Below are positions 1 to 11,729 of a DNA stretch of 64,000 nt, piece after piece. Position numbers and translations under genes: made by a program. Below the pieces are notes generated by a model that searched no databases, had not been told where the DNA came from, and was given only the letters and a program-made list of their open reading frames with translations. Source of the DNA: Kalaharituber pfeilii (lineage: Eukaryota > Ascomycota > Pezizomycetes > Pezizales > Pezizaceae); contig WHUZ01000015.1 of assembly GCA_015179045.1 (NCBI GenBank), positions 620,001-684,000 on the forward strand, in the 5' to 3' direction. Each line of letters opens with the position of its first letter. The stretch's first letter is position 1.

Positions 1-2714
1 GCCTATTGCGTGCCTGTCAAATTGTCGAAATTGTAATGTATGTATGGAGATAGACTGATCCAGTGCGAGTAGGCATGAGACTGCAGTACGAAACATGCTA
101 AGACTCTTCCTTTCGATTTCGAATTCACCCAGCCCCCCTGCTGCGATCCCTTTTCCTTCGTTCCGTACCTACATCCTGCTGCACATCCATCCTCCAGGCT
201 CGCCCCCCCTACCTTTCAACTCTCCCCGCTCTTATCTAATTCACCCAATGACCACACACATACATCCGCACTCACATCAGCTATACCTACTTTAGTGCCG
301 TTCCCACAGCCTGAGTTCTGGCCAGGGTGCCTGCAAGCCATAAGATTGTCAATATGTTGCCTTGCAAAACTTGCAGTGGTGGGGTCAAGCATTAATTTTT
401 GCCAGGATAGGCATACAAGAGCAACGAGGAGGATAGGACGGTACGAGAACAAGACACAGAATGCCCGACCGTTCTGAAGTGCCCTAGAGCGCTCTGCATA
501 GGCTATGTATATAAACGACTTTGACCATTTATCAGCCCAGGCCGGTTATTATGGACGCTGCTGGGAAGCCCCATTATTGATACATTTCTTGGCTGGACAA
601 TTTGCCACCTATATGGTCATATGCAGGTGGTTCCTTGACAGACTAGCAATGATTGAAGATATGATAAACTGTGTGGTATCACGGGGTGACAGACCGTGGG
701 AGCCGTGGCAGCTTGGGCGAAAGCAGCTTGAGGAACAAGCAGATCGACCAGCTCAGCCTTTACTTATCTCCCGGAAGTAACTCGGGCAAGGAATGGCGGC
801 CTTGGATGAATCAGGAACCTGCTGCCCGAGGACGGATATCTCTCAGCTCATGATGCAACCAGGAGGGAGGATGGATGCCTTGGAATAATGAGGATGTCTG
901 TCATGGCATCCCTGGGCAACAGAGTATTCCCGGTGGGGCAGCAGGGAGCGCAATACTTGCAAAAATATTCATTCAGCAATAATCAACCATCCATCCATCT
1001 CGCTGGCCTCGTACGTAGCCATCCTGTCCGCATCCAAGACAATCCCCTCTTTCCACTGCCCTCCTGTTCTAGCCCTCCACTGGCCATGAAGTACACTAAG
1101 AAAAAGAGGAAACGTTTCTCGGACATTATGTATTGGTGCGGGGCAAGATTTTTACCAGTAATTTCACTCTTCCCCCAGTAGGGCGTCGATCAGTAGATAT
1201 TGTTCTTCAGTTTTGTCATCTTCTCTTCCGACTAACGTTTATCCTCTTACACCCCACCGTCCCCGCTCATCTCCCGTGCTGGCCGGATCTGAGGTGCTTA
1301 TACATATTATCAACCAAACCATCATTGCGGTCTGGTGCGGTACCTACGACATAACTCCCCCCTCTCATTTCCATATTCCCGCGCAAAAAGCATATACGCT
1401 GCATAAGGTTCATGAGCATTGCTCTCTTCTTGTTTCTATCCCTCCATCCCAGTCACAATCACACCCTTAGCTCAGATTGTGTCCTGGTCTCGACTTGAAG
1501 TACCCTTGTTTGCTTTTTCCTTCAGTGTTGCATATATACATTTTTTTTTCTTTTTCATCTACATTGCATTTTGCCCAGCCGGTGGTGCAGCAGCTGCTGA
1601 AGCAGCAAAAAGTGGGTGTCCCCTTTTTTTTTTTTTTTTTTTTTCTTTCCTTTTTTCTTTTTCCTCTTTTCCTTTCTGTGTGTGTGCGTAACTTGCAGAG
1701 TATGTGAGCGGCTTGCGCAACCAAAAAGAAAAAAAGTCAGAACAGCGGCGGTGCTAGAGCTCACGCTCCGGCGAAGAACCCCCCCACGGACTCCCCCACA
1801 AAAACCAATCACACGCACATTTCACTTCGACATAATACTGCGTTAGCTGCTTCCTTGTTACTCACACCTCACATTCTGTTTTTTCTGTTCCTGCTTGTGT
1901 GCTGCATCCTAGGGTCAGGCTGCTCTGAGTTCGTCTTGTGAAGGTTCTGGACAGTAGACTATCTCGTTCTACCGTCAACAAAACGCACTAGATCCAAACA
2001 AAAGATTGATTTTCTTGTGTGTGGCTTCTGTCTCCTTAACAGCTCTCCTTGCACGTTCACAAGGCTGCTTCTAATTCTTTTTTAATTCATATTTCTGCTT
2101 TCTTACTGCTATTATTGCTGTGACTTATTACTTGCTTTGATTTCTGGGGCGCTGCATGGTCACGCCCTGGCACAGCAAGCAGACCTACTCCCTACTTGAG
2201 ATCTGATCGAAGGGCGCAGCGGCTGCATATTACAACCGCAGCGTTTATATTCCACAGGCGGCCACTGCGCTAGCGAACATTTCCTCTTTCGAACTTCCCA
2301 ATTCCTTCTTCAGCACACACAAGCCCGGAACCTTAAACCGTCCCACAATCAACCATATTTTTTCTCTTCAACAAAGAGCGACCATAGTAGGAATAAATAG
2401 AAGTAGCAGCATAAGCCCTAGCGACGAGCAGAGAGAGTGAGGGGGAGCAGTCCGGCGGTTGCCTCTACTGACGTGCAAGTAAAAACTGGTATGTTTGACA
2501 TTTCGCGTACCTTTTTAAAGGGTCAGAAATTGTACTTTAGACTGGCGATTCGTCCCGCAACGCTGTCTTTTGCTAGAGAATCTGCTTGAACCGCTGGGCC
2601 CAACAAATTCGGGACGGGAAAGAAAGGAAAAGCAATACTGACGAAACGGACTGGGCACAGAGACTTGTTGAAAGAGAGAAGAACTTTATTGAGATTCTAT
2701 ATCACCCATACAGA
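1..2714. other. Gene-free stretch and probable 5' leader
   Basis: No reading frame here resembles a known protein. The DNA is pyrimidine-rich on the + strand, with a long T-rich tract around 1621-1675. The last several hundred bases before 2715 probably form the promoter and 5' untranslated leader of the downstream DUF4238 gene. No RNA gene or transposon end was recognised. Confidence 0.5.
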
Positions 2715-5700
2715 ATGACAACATCCTCCACAATGGCGATGGCGATGGTGAATCACCCGCAACCCCCAGTTCCATATATGATGCAAATGGATCCTTTGGA
2801 ATGGTCTCAATATGTGGATCCTTTGGAGTGGTCTCGATATATGGCGACGAGGTTTTTTGCCCAACATGATCGCGATGGTTCCTTACAACGCTTCCGACAT
2901 TACATACCACATTTCGTTTTGCAGACATTTTGCACTACAGATAGGTTGAAAGTGCAAAGGCAAGTCCTCAGATTCCCATGAGCTTCTTCTCCTTCTTTCC
3001 CATAACGTCTAGCTAATTTCAAGGGCCCGTTAGCGCTGGATGGTATTATGGTGAGGAGCCATCCATTGACGAAGCTGATACCCTAGTGATCTACAACCCT
3101 CAAACAGCACGTTTTGACAAGCGTCATTGGTCTGAATGCTTTGGGGAAGCAAATATCTATGAGCGTCATTTCGACAATTTCAAGCCAAGTACATACTCGC
3201 GAGAACAATGGCGGCCTTTCGAGATTGTGCAGAGGTTGGATAGGGAAATTTTCTCTCGGTTGACCGACCCAGTACGAAAGATATATCAGAGCTATCAGAG
3301 TGGAATGGTTCCCATGCGACGAAGCGATATTAACACATTGCGGAAATTTCTGTTCATGACGACATCGTTAAGGAACCGAGATAGAAATCAGCATCTCTTG
3401 GCGAAGGATCCACATATGGAAGATGCACGGGCACGGAGAAAGAAATTCATGGAGTCGCATATGTTGGATCACCCCAGGGATTTATGGTTATCAAATGCGG
3501 AGTTAGTCTTGGATAATCCTCACTATAATGTGGCTTCAGACCCGGATATCTTTGACCTAGATCGAGACGACTATAGCGCAAATGCCCGGGAAAGATTTGT
3601 AGTGTTTTGGGAGGCCGGGCCAGGTGAGGAATTCGTGCTGACGGACAACTCATTTGGATGCTTCGAAGGTGGTGGACTTGGTGCTAGAAATGTCACTGTT
3701 CAGATGACAGCACGGGAACATGAGCAGCGAACGTACACCCGCGATTATATGTGGCACCAAATTTATGTGCTATCACCAAAACTGGTGCTGGCGCTCTGTC
3801 ATATAACTTTTCTCCATCCAACAATAACCAAAGCACAAAGGCGTCGATGGGGACTGCGCCATTCTTTGCTTGAGGATCTTCCGCACCCTCTCGCGAACAA
3901 CTACTTTAAGGATTTGTCGAAGGGAGAAGCCTCAATTTTGAAGCAGGGGTGGGAGGTTCCTCCTGAGGTAGAGAAGTTGTTTGGCCAGCCTAGGTGGGAT
4001 GGTAAAGTTATCGCAGTTGAGAATAGGGAGCAAGATGAGCTGGTTTTCCCGGTCACAACTTTGACAGCACAACAGGTTAGCTTAATTAATTGCGTTCTGC
4101 TCCAAAACCACTCATCTGCAGCTTCACCTGTTCAGTCAGTATCTTTCCGGCCTCCAAGTTCATATCGTTCTCTTCATGATGCTTTGGTCAAATTCCAAGA
4201 GATCAACTGGACGAAGTACACCAATGAAAAGCAAAACTCGTATACGGCCCTAGAGAAAAGATTAAGTCAGTATTTGAGTAAAGTTGAGGACGCACGCTCG
4301 AATGGTTCAGCCCCAACACTCCGGAGTTCACCTGCTGTCACTACTTCACCAACGCAGCCACCTGAGCACCCCGCGGATGCAAGACAACATCCCAAGAAAA
4401 TCGATAAGCCTGTTAAGCCTGAGACCGTGGTAACAGCGACAAGTGAAGTGCGAAGGGAGAGAAGGTCTGTGGTTCATGAGTTCCATAAATTCGATCTTCC
4501 AACTCCACCATATACCCAACCCCAGTCGAGGGAGTCGTCAATCCCACCCCCTCCAGCACTCCCCACCCCGCAAAGAACTTCATCTTCATCCATGCCTCCA
4601 CCACCACCTCAGAACAGCCGAGCTCCTTCTAGTGAGCGTTCAACATTCCCTCCAACCACAGACTTACCAACACCCAACCGGAGTAGAGCGCCATCGCACG
4701 ACAGATTTGCTTCTACTCCTAGTATTGCGGCTACTACATCTGAAGTTCCCACCAGGCGCAATACTGTGTCAGCTCAAGCAACTCCACTAGTCGTCCAAAA
4801 TCTGCAACATTCTCAAGAGCAAAGGCGTCAACCGTCCAAAGAGAGGCGCTACTCGATTCACGATGGAATAAGAGTAGAGCCATCTCCGCTTCCACCAATG
4901 CCGGAGCTAAAACGCGAGCGCGGTAATTCCGCACAGCCGCCAGTTCTGGAGCAGAGACAAAAGTCCACGCACATTGACGCCTCTTCAGTGCAACAGCAGA
5001 TGCATCCCTCGCGTGACAGGCGCTATTCCATGTCAGGAGCCCAATACTCGTCCCTGCCACGCTCACAACATGCTACTCAAGACTCTAAGCGACTGCCAAG
5101 TGTTGAAAGGAAGCCCGCTGAGCAATTACGAACCGATACCTCTTGCCCACCCATTGTCGAGAAGAAGACCCCAAGTCCAGGTATGCCGGTTGAACAAAGA
5201 AAACCTCAGCCAGCATCCATACCGGTCCCAGAACCAAAGCCAGTTGAGATTAGAAATATTGCTACCGAGAGGAATGAGAGTTGTTCACCTCCTCCATCTT
5301 CCTCACAGACTGAGGTTGCTGCTGCAAACGTTACCCAGGAGAAAGCCACGGAGGAGAAAGCTACTGAGGAGATTGTCCAGGAGAAGACAGAGTATCCAAA
5401 GTTCACCCGAGAGCAGCTTGAGCATATGGAAAGACAACGTCGTATTGAACAGCATCGGGCTGAGCAAGAGCGCTTGAACCAACAGCGCGCCGAAGAACGT
5501 AAGCGTGCCGAGCAGAAGATAGAACAAGAACGCCAGAAAGCAGAGATAGAGCGTCAACGGGAGCAGAAGCGTCTCGAAGAGCAGCGCCATGCGGAACAAC
5601 AGAGGCTGGAGCAACAACGGGTCGAAAAGTTGCGTATTGAGGAGCAACGGCGGGCAGAGCAGCGCAAGGCGGAACAACAGCGTTTGGAACAGGAGCGTCA

Positions 5701-6502
5701 GCGGCGGGCTGAACAGGAACGTCGAAATCTTGAGCAAGTGCGCCTTGAGCAACAACAACAGCAGCAGCAACAGCAACAACAACAGCAACAGCGAGCGCTT
5801 GAGCAGCAACGTAAGGATGCGTACGATAGATCTCGATCCTCCAGTGCCCATTCCAACTCATTGGCCGAGGCAATCCGAGCAGAGCAAATTCGTTTCGAGA
5901 AGCCTACTCGTAGAGCCCTCTCTGATGTTTCTGTCGATTCAACTGTGTCTGACTCTTCCGGATCGTCTGGCTCTTCTGGCTCTAGATCAGGCCCTGGGTC
6001 CATGGATTCTGACAGGACGGAGAGACAAGTGAAAATTAGAGGAGGCTCTGCATCTCCAAGGAGACATCCTCTTCAGCCAGTGCAAAGGGCGAAACAAGCT
6101 CGTGATATTGGATTCGGGCAGGCGAGGAACCATGTAAAATTCCTGAAACCATGTGGCGCACCTGCAAGCACCATTGGTGATGTCGCGGAGTCGATGATAG
6201 TTGAATGTGACGATGACCAGGACGGTTGGGTTGATGAGGGGTATGCGGAGGCCGCTCAGCAAGAACTAGAGCTTTTCTCAAAACCGCGCAAGCCCATCGT
6301 CAGATTTGCAAGTCCAAAGCCGAAAAGATTTGATACCCACGCGGCTGCAGGAAGGAAAGCGAGCATTATGGGTTTGAACAAGGTTCGATACGCTGGCCAC
6401 GTACAACATGCGCATGGTGGTGCGCTATATGCACACCAACCTATGCATGTTAATCAAACTCATCATTCTCATGCCATTTATCCCTCACGCAGGGACTACT
6501 GA
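2715..6502 (+). CDS. DUF4238 family protein with long disordered Q/E/R-rich tail
   Basis: Two exons, 2715-2959 and 3034-6502, give about 1237 residues. The ATG at 2715 is chosen because it opens the frame that carries the HYIPHFVLQTF motif (about residues 62-72), the hallmark start of the DUF4238 domain. The domain runs to about residue 330 and includes WYYGEE, VIYNP and FVLTDN segments. The family's function is unknown. The first exon also holds a tandem 27-bp duplication giving DPLEWSQYV/DPLEWSRYM. From about residue 440 the protein is low-complexity: Ser/Pro-rich with several RRYS/RRQPS-type basic serine sites, then a highly charged Q/E/R coiled coil (about 870-1010) containing a run of about 16 glutamines, then an acidic and a His-rich C-terminus. 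The intron is best read as GC-AG: AAG|GCAAGT at 2960, branch site GCTAAT near 3012 and acceptor GTTAG ending at 3033, which restores frame. A large C-terminal extension on DUF4238 is known in fungi. Its role here is not inferable. Confidence 0.8.
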
Positions 6503-6722
6503 AGTTCGTTATCCACTGCGATTTATGGTAAAATCTTTCGCGGAGCTAAGGAAGTAGCCAAGGGTCGTGAAGTGGACAAGGGGACATTGAGATACACGAA
6601 ATTAGGAAGATGAAGAGTGCAAAAAGTGTGCTTCTTAATTTATGATATATCCTTTCGGCTTTCTTTGTCTCCTTTCCATTGGTTTCTTTTCTATTTATTG
6701 CATTTTCTTTCTTCGTCTGATG

Positions 6723-6758
<36 letters not shown>

Positions 6759-9700
6759 CCCTTCCTCTCTGTGTTCTGTATTAATCGAGGTGTAATGTGT
6801 AAGAGGAAGTCGCATTTCCATCTTGTTCCTTTAGATCGCATGTCATTTGTTTTTTCTAGGATATAGGGAAAAGTCTGGGAAAATTCCATGTACGAAACTT
6901 ATGTATTGACCAATAGGGAGTGGTATATGGGCATTTCATAGGGCATATCATGTATTTTTGCTTCTCCTTCTCTGCAGTATTCTTTTATGATTTTTTTGAA
7001 ACTTATTTAGTACTCACATTTCTTCCCATCATATCTTTATTTGGCCTGACAAGGCATCGCGCATGTCCAATCGGGCACAAGGTGGATATATCGTTTGGTG
7101 GTACCTATTTCATTTTCTGTTTTTGGCCTTCAGGGAATCATTTCCTCCGGCTTATGTCGTAGCTTGAGTTGGGCCAACTGAGTTCGCCTATATGACTTCC
7201 GTTCCTCCTTTCTCGACAGAAGGGTTTTGGTTGGCAGTATGAATATGGCTATTTTGTTCCGGTTGTTATTCTTCCGAGGAAATTTCGCAAGCACACGTGT
7301 TTGCGGGATGATGAGAGGAAGGATGATCACTAATTAGGATATGTATCCTGTGGACAAGTCAAATTCAAGTGTTCCTTCTTCTTTACATTTGAAGCAGTTT
7401 CACTCGTTTTCTCCTTCTCTTGATACTCCTCCTTTCATTCTGCTCGTTCTGTTCCTTGCCGACATGTTTTCTCTTTTCGGCCCCTGTGAAGTACATACAC
7501 AACCGGTGCTAGGCTCGAATCTTTCCTAGTATGAGGTGGCCTGGTGCATTCAGCTGACGAAATAGTCCCAGTGCTATTTTCTTGAAGTACTAGTACGTAT
7601 GGATGTGGCTCCGTGTGATGATTGATATCTTTTGGAGGGTGGCTGCTGTGTGGCGGTTGGTTGTCAGATGGGGCTTGAATTCCCACTAAGGCGTTGATCT
7701 TCGCTTTTTTTTTTTTTTTTTTTTTCCCTAGTTGCGTTCTTCTGAAGTAAATACCTGAGTTCTGTTTATGATGCTCTAGCTAGTAGCTCTTGAATTAAAT
7801 TTGGGTTCGAGTAAAAGGGAACGAGAATGAGAATCCTATATGAGGTATATGATGATTAATTTGATGAAGAGATTTTTTGAGGAAGGGGAGAGGCGGGCTG
7901 CTTTCAATACTACCCGCAGCCAGGCTGGCAGTTGACGAGGCCCTGTTTAAGCCTACCACGATGTGAGATGATATTGATTGGTTGGATACACTGAGTTTTT
8001 GCCGAGCTATGGCCACAGGCTGCAATGCCTTCCTGCGAAGAGTGATTGAGTAACGCTTATGAGATTGCTGTTCTGAGTTGTAGGCTTGGTGGGGGAAGAG
8101 CCACGAGCTTGCCCCGTTAGGTGTGGTTGTCGTTGGCTGCTACTTGATTTGGTCTTGCTTAGGTGGCTGGGGAGAAAAGAAAACCTTGTCAATGTACCTG
8201 TAGGCAGCAATATCTTTGATTTTTTTTTTTTTTTTAATTCCTCGCCGGAGTGCCTGTTGTCACAATTAATGTGTGCTTTTATGGCTTGAGAGCTGATATA
8301 ATACTCACTCGCCACACACCTACATTGGATAGTGTGGGATCGGTAGCTCGACTTGCGGAAGTGAAAGGAGGGAAAAGGCTATGATACCTGAACAAGGACG
8401 AGCGTATTCGCGGGGGAAATAGTACAGTGAAGTCCACGGAGTTTAAGAGCGTCGCCTTGGCGATGTGGCGTACATAACCGAGGAGCCCAAGGACAGAGCT
8501 TGGGTGTGTTAGGGAAGTCAAAATGTAGGTGATATCGCTAGGTAAGGCATTTGAGAGCGCGAGGGAAGGCGCAGGGAGAAGAGTTGGAGGAGGCGGGGGA
8601 GGACAGAGATGTAAATATGGGCATTATTACAGAGAACAGTAGGTACAGGATGGATGAATTAGAAGGTCAAAAGTGGGCGGAGATGTTGGCTACGTACAAT
8701 TCCGCAGCCTGGGGGGGTTTAGCATGGCGATAGTATGGGGCAATGGGAAGCAGTACGGGTATGGTTGAGGTAAGGGCCGTGGCCAAGCGGCATTAGGGCG
8801 ATGTATGGACAGCGCACACGCACATGGAGCCATGTGCCCCACCAGCACCGTGCGGCAAGGTACTACGTGCCCCAGGATACTGTACATGCGTGGATAGCGA
8901 CAGAGACGCACAACGCGGGCTTGATGGTGCAATGGGGGCACGATGCATTCATTATTGCTGCGCTGGGGGCCGGGGAACAAGTGCTGTGCTAATTATTGGC
9001 CGCTGGCAAGAAACGGAGTCGAAGCACGACAGCAACGGCACAGCACGGCGGGTGTGGGAGATGGAGTGGAAGGGGGCAGGAAGGGCAGCAGACCTCTCTT
9101 CTTCAAGACTGGATTCCTTCCAAGGCATACGCGTCCCCCAATCGCGGTATCCGCGGTCTGCGCAGGCGAGCTCTCACTTGTTCACAGCCACCCCCCCCCC
9201 AAACCTAGCTAGAGTACCCTGCACCACACACGGCGCACACCCCCTAAGCCTCTGCTAATCAAAGGAAGCACCTTCAAGAGGAAGGTAGGATACCCATAGC
9301 TGGGTAGCTTAGATGATAACAAGGACAAAGCTCAACGGCGCACTCGAAAGTCACTGAACAAGCTTGGCTGGTGTGAATAAGGCTCTTCGTGGTTGCGTGA
9401 CGTGGTGAATCTTTGTGGACCCGGCTAAATCAACATTGACAGCTACTTGCACCCGCCCAAGGCGGCCCATCGTCCAGTCATATGCGTTGTACAGGGTTCA
9501 CCAAGATCGAACTAGCATGGAATAATATGAGGCTGCTAATTGCAGCCCGAGGATTTGCATGAAAGGATAGGCGGCTCTCATTATGCGGCTATTCGACTGG
9601 TCCACCTTCTCAGCGTGTATCGCGTTTGTCCAGTATGGGCTCCCCGCAGCACACCCATGCATGTACTCGTACGTACAGAGGTAATGCACCACTCACTGCC

Positions 9701-10745
9701 CAGCAGAGTCACTGGCAAGGGTCATAATGCTACGCTAGCTAAGAATACGCCATTATTTCCTTCACACGGGTTCACCGGACATATTTGCTTTGAATGAGAC
9801 ACTAGGGGGCAGGCTGGTAAAAGTGCGAGCCAGGTGGACATGATAAAACCCTCCTGTCTCGCGCTTGTTGCGTTTAACAAGGTGAACCCTTCATCCCACC
9901 ATTACAACCACCTCCACCACCACCACCACCACCACCCACCCCACCGCGCACAAATCTGACCCCCTCCTCCACGGTTCCGGGGCCTCCAAAAACTAACATC
10001 AAGGACGGGATTGCCGTCAAATTTCTGCGCGTTCTACTCTTGAGCATCTTTATTCTCCAATAGCTTGCACCTGCATCACCATCTCCGCTACCGAGATCTT
10101 TGAATCTTCTCTCGACACAAAGTACTGGATCCCCTATATTATCTACACTGGATCTAAGGATACCTAGAGGCTGCACAATTTGTGTGGCTTTGGCTTTCGT
10201 GTCGCATTTGATTTATGACTGCATTTTATCTCTTTTTAATTTTATCATTTATTGGTTTTTCTTTTTCTTTGCGACGCCCCCTCTTTGGATCTCAAAGTCT
10301 CAAGCTGCGGGATCTCTGGAACTTTACCGAGTGGAGAAAGGAGGTTTATCAAATACCTTCTTATTGCTCTACCTTCAAGCTTCTGAGCTTTGTACCTTAT
10401 CGATCCGATATTATTGCATTGCCCTATAAACTCCCTTCTTATATATAGAGATTGGAGATTTGTGATATCGTGATTATTTTAACCTTTTTATTCTATCCTC
10501 TGATACGTATTTGTAAAATCATTTTATTTCCCCTGAATATTTGATTCCATTTTCATAATCAATTAATTGTATTTCTATTTTCTTACGCTTTCTCCGCAAG
10601 TTACTTGGTCTTTCCTCATTTCTCACCATATACCACACAACTACATTGCCATACATTCCTACATTTTCTGGGTATCTCTACCTGTTATCACATTTACGCA
10701 GATATCATTGCGAAGCTGTTCAGGCTACGCCGTGCATTGCGCAAA
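6503..10745. other. Gene-free stretch: 3' region, T runs, promoter of next gene
   Basis: After the DUF4238 stop codon comes a T-rich 3' region with runs of about 31 T (6728-6758), about 22 T (7706-7727) and about 15 T (8220-8235). A (CAC)n microsatellite lies near 9914-9936. The interval 10190-10745 is T/C-rich and probably forms the leader of the DUF7582 gene. Short open frames around 8.8-9.3 kb overlap in several frames and show no protein similarity, so they are not called. Confidence 0.5.
9914..9936. repeat. (CAC)n microsatellite
   Basis: About eight near-perfect CAC trinucleotides, followed by C-rich sequence. It lies about 0.8 kb upstream of the DUF7582 start codon and is not part of a recognised frame. 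Confidence 0.85.
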
Positions 10746-11729
10746 ATGGGTCGCCTCTTTGGTTCTCTCAAGACTCGTGCCACCCTCCCCATCTTCGACA
10801 TCGAGATGTCCCGTCCGGAGATTCTGAGGGCGCTTGACTACGTTAGCGAACGACTAAGTCGGCGTGCGCACCATATGACGCTTATTGTGACTGGTGCTGC
10901 ACTTTCCTGTCTCCATCTCAAGACCATCTCGCATTGCTCAAACATCTCTATAATACCAGCGTGTCCACTTACACCAGCACAGATGTCCTCCCTTGCAACC
11001 GCGGCAAAGAAAGCAGCAAAGAAGTTCAACCTGGGCGCTGACTGGCTACATAACCGGGACCAGACAAAGCTTGCTAAGCTCTCGTACCTCAAAGATATCA
11101 CCCATGCCTCCCTCCTCCAAAACGACGTCATCTACTCTACCGAGGGCCTTACCCTCCTCAGTGTCGAATACACCTACGCCCTCAAGGTCAAGCTTGCCGA
11201 AATATCTCACATGGATCCTTCCTTGCCCACCCCGTCGTCTGTAGCAATAGACGACGCAATATGCATGCTTAATTGGCTTGTGACCAAGTTCCGGGGACGG
11301 CCGATCCCAAAGGGGTACCTCAAGTACCGGTATCCGCGGATAGAGATCTCGGACTCAGCACTGCTCCGACTCAGCTCAATGTATATATGGAAATACAGTA
11401 CGCGGGGGCTCTGCGGCGTGAACGATGAGTGGCTGGAGTGGCGGAGGGAAGGGAGGTACGATTTGGATTGGGATTTCAGGACATGGGAATTAAGGGATGA
11501 TAAAAGCAGCATACTAAGCTCACAGACAAGCGAAAATGGAGATGGATCTGGCGGGCAGGAAAAGGAGCAAATAGGCGAGGGTGTGGAAGAGGAGATGGAA
11601 CCGTATGCGCTGGATTTCGGCTTCAGAGAGATGGACTCGAATCCAAGTACGAGGGCATGCACACCCGCGCCAGTATTGGCTACCAGAAGAAGGAATTATG
11701 AAGTGGAGCAGTTTTTTACAAGCGTTTAA
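10746..11729 (+). CDS. DUF7582 domain fungal protein
   Basis: Single-exon frame of 327 residues starting at the ATG at 10746 (MGRLFGSLK). The same frame is open upstream to an earlier alternative start near 10605, but that part reads like a T/C-rich leader and lacks family similarity. The body matches a fungus-restricted domain I recognise as DUF7582: an N-terminal LDYVSERLSRRAHHMTLIV segment (about residues 29-48), then FNLGADWL, SLLQND and EGLTLLSVEYTYALK blocks (about residues 98-150), then a helical DDAICMLNWLV segment. The C-terminal 80 residues are acidic and low-complexity. Members are about this size and have no established function. No signal peptide or membrane segment is visible. 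The gene stands alone, more than 4 kb from its upstream neighbour and 13 kb from the next gene. Confidence 0.75.
   Translation: MGRLFGSLKTRATLPIFDIEMSRPEILRALDYVSERLSRRAHHMTLIVTGAALSCLHLKTISHCSNISIIPACPLTPAQMSSLATAAKKAAKKFNLGADWLHNRDQTKLAKLSYLKDITHASLLQNDVIYSTEGLTLLSVEYTYALKVKLAEISHMDPSLPTPSSVAIDDAICMLNWLVTKFRGRPIPKGYLKYRYPRIEISDSALLRLSSMYIWKYSTRGLCGVNDEWLEWRREGRYDLDWDFRTWELRDDKSSILSSQTSENGDGSGGQEKEQIGEGVEEEMEPYALDFGFREMDSNPSTRACTPAPVLATRRRNYEVEQFFTSV

Noticed and set aside
5206..6003. Antisense Leu-, Ala- and Cys-rich frames opposite the glutamine tract
   Set aside because: They are complements of CAA/CAG repeats in the DUF4238 gene.
8824..9258. 144-codon frame
   Set aside because: Overlaps two other + frames of similar length and shows no similarity or splice context.
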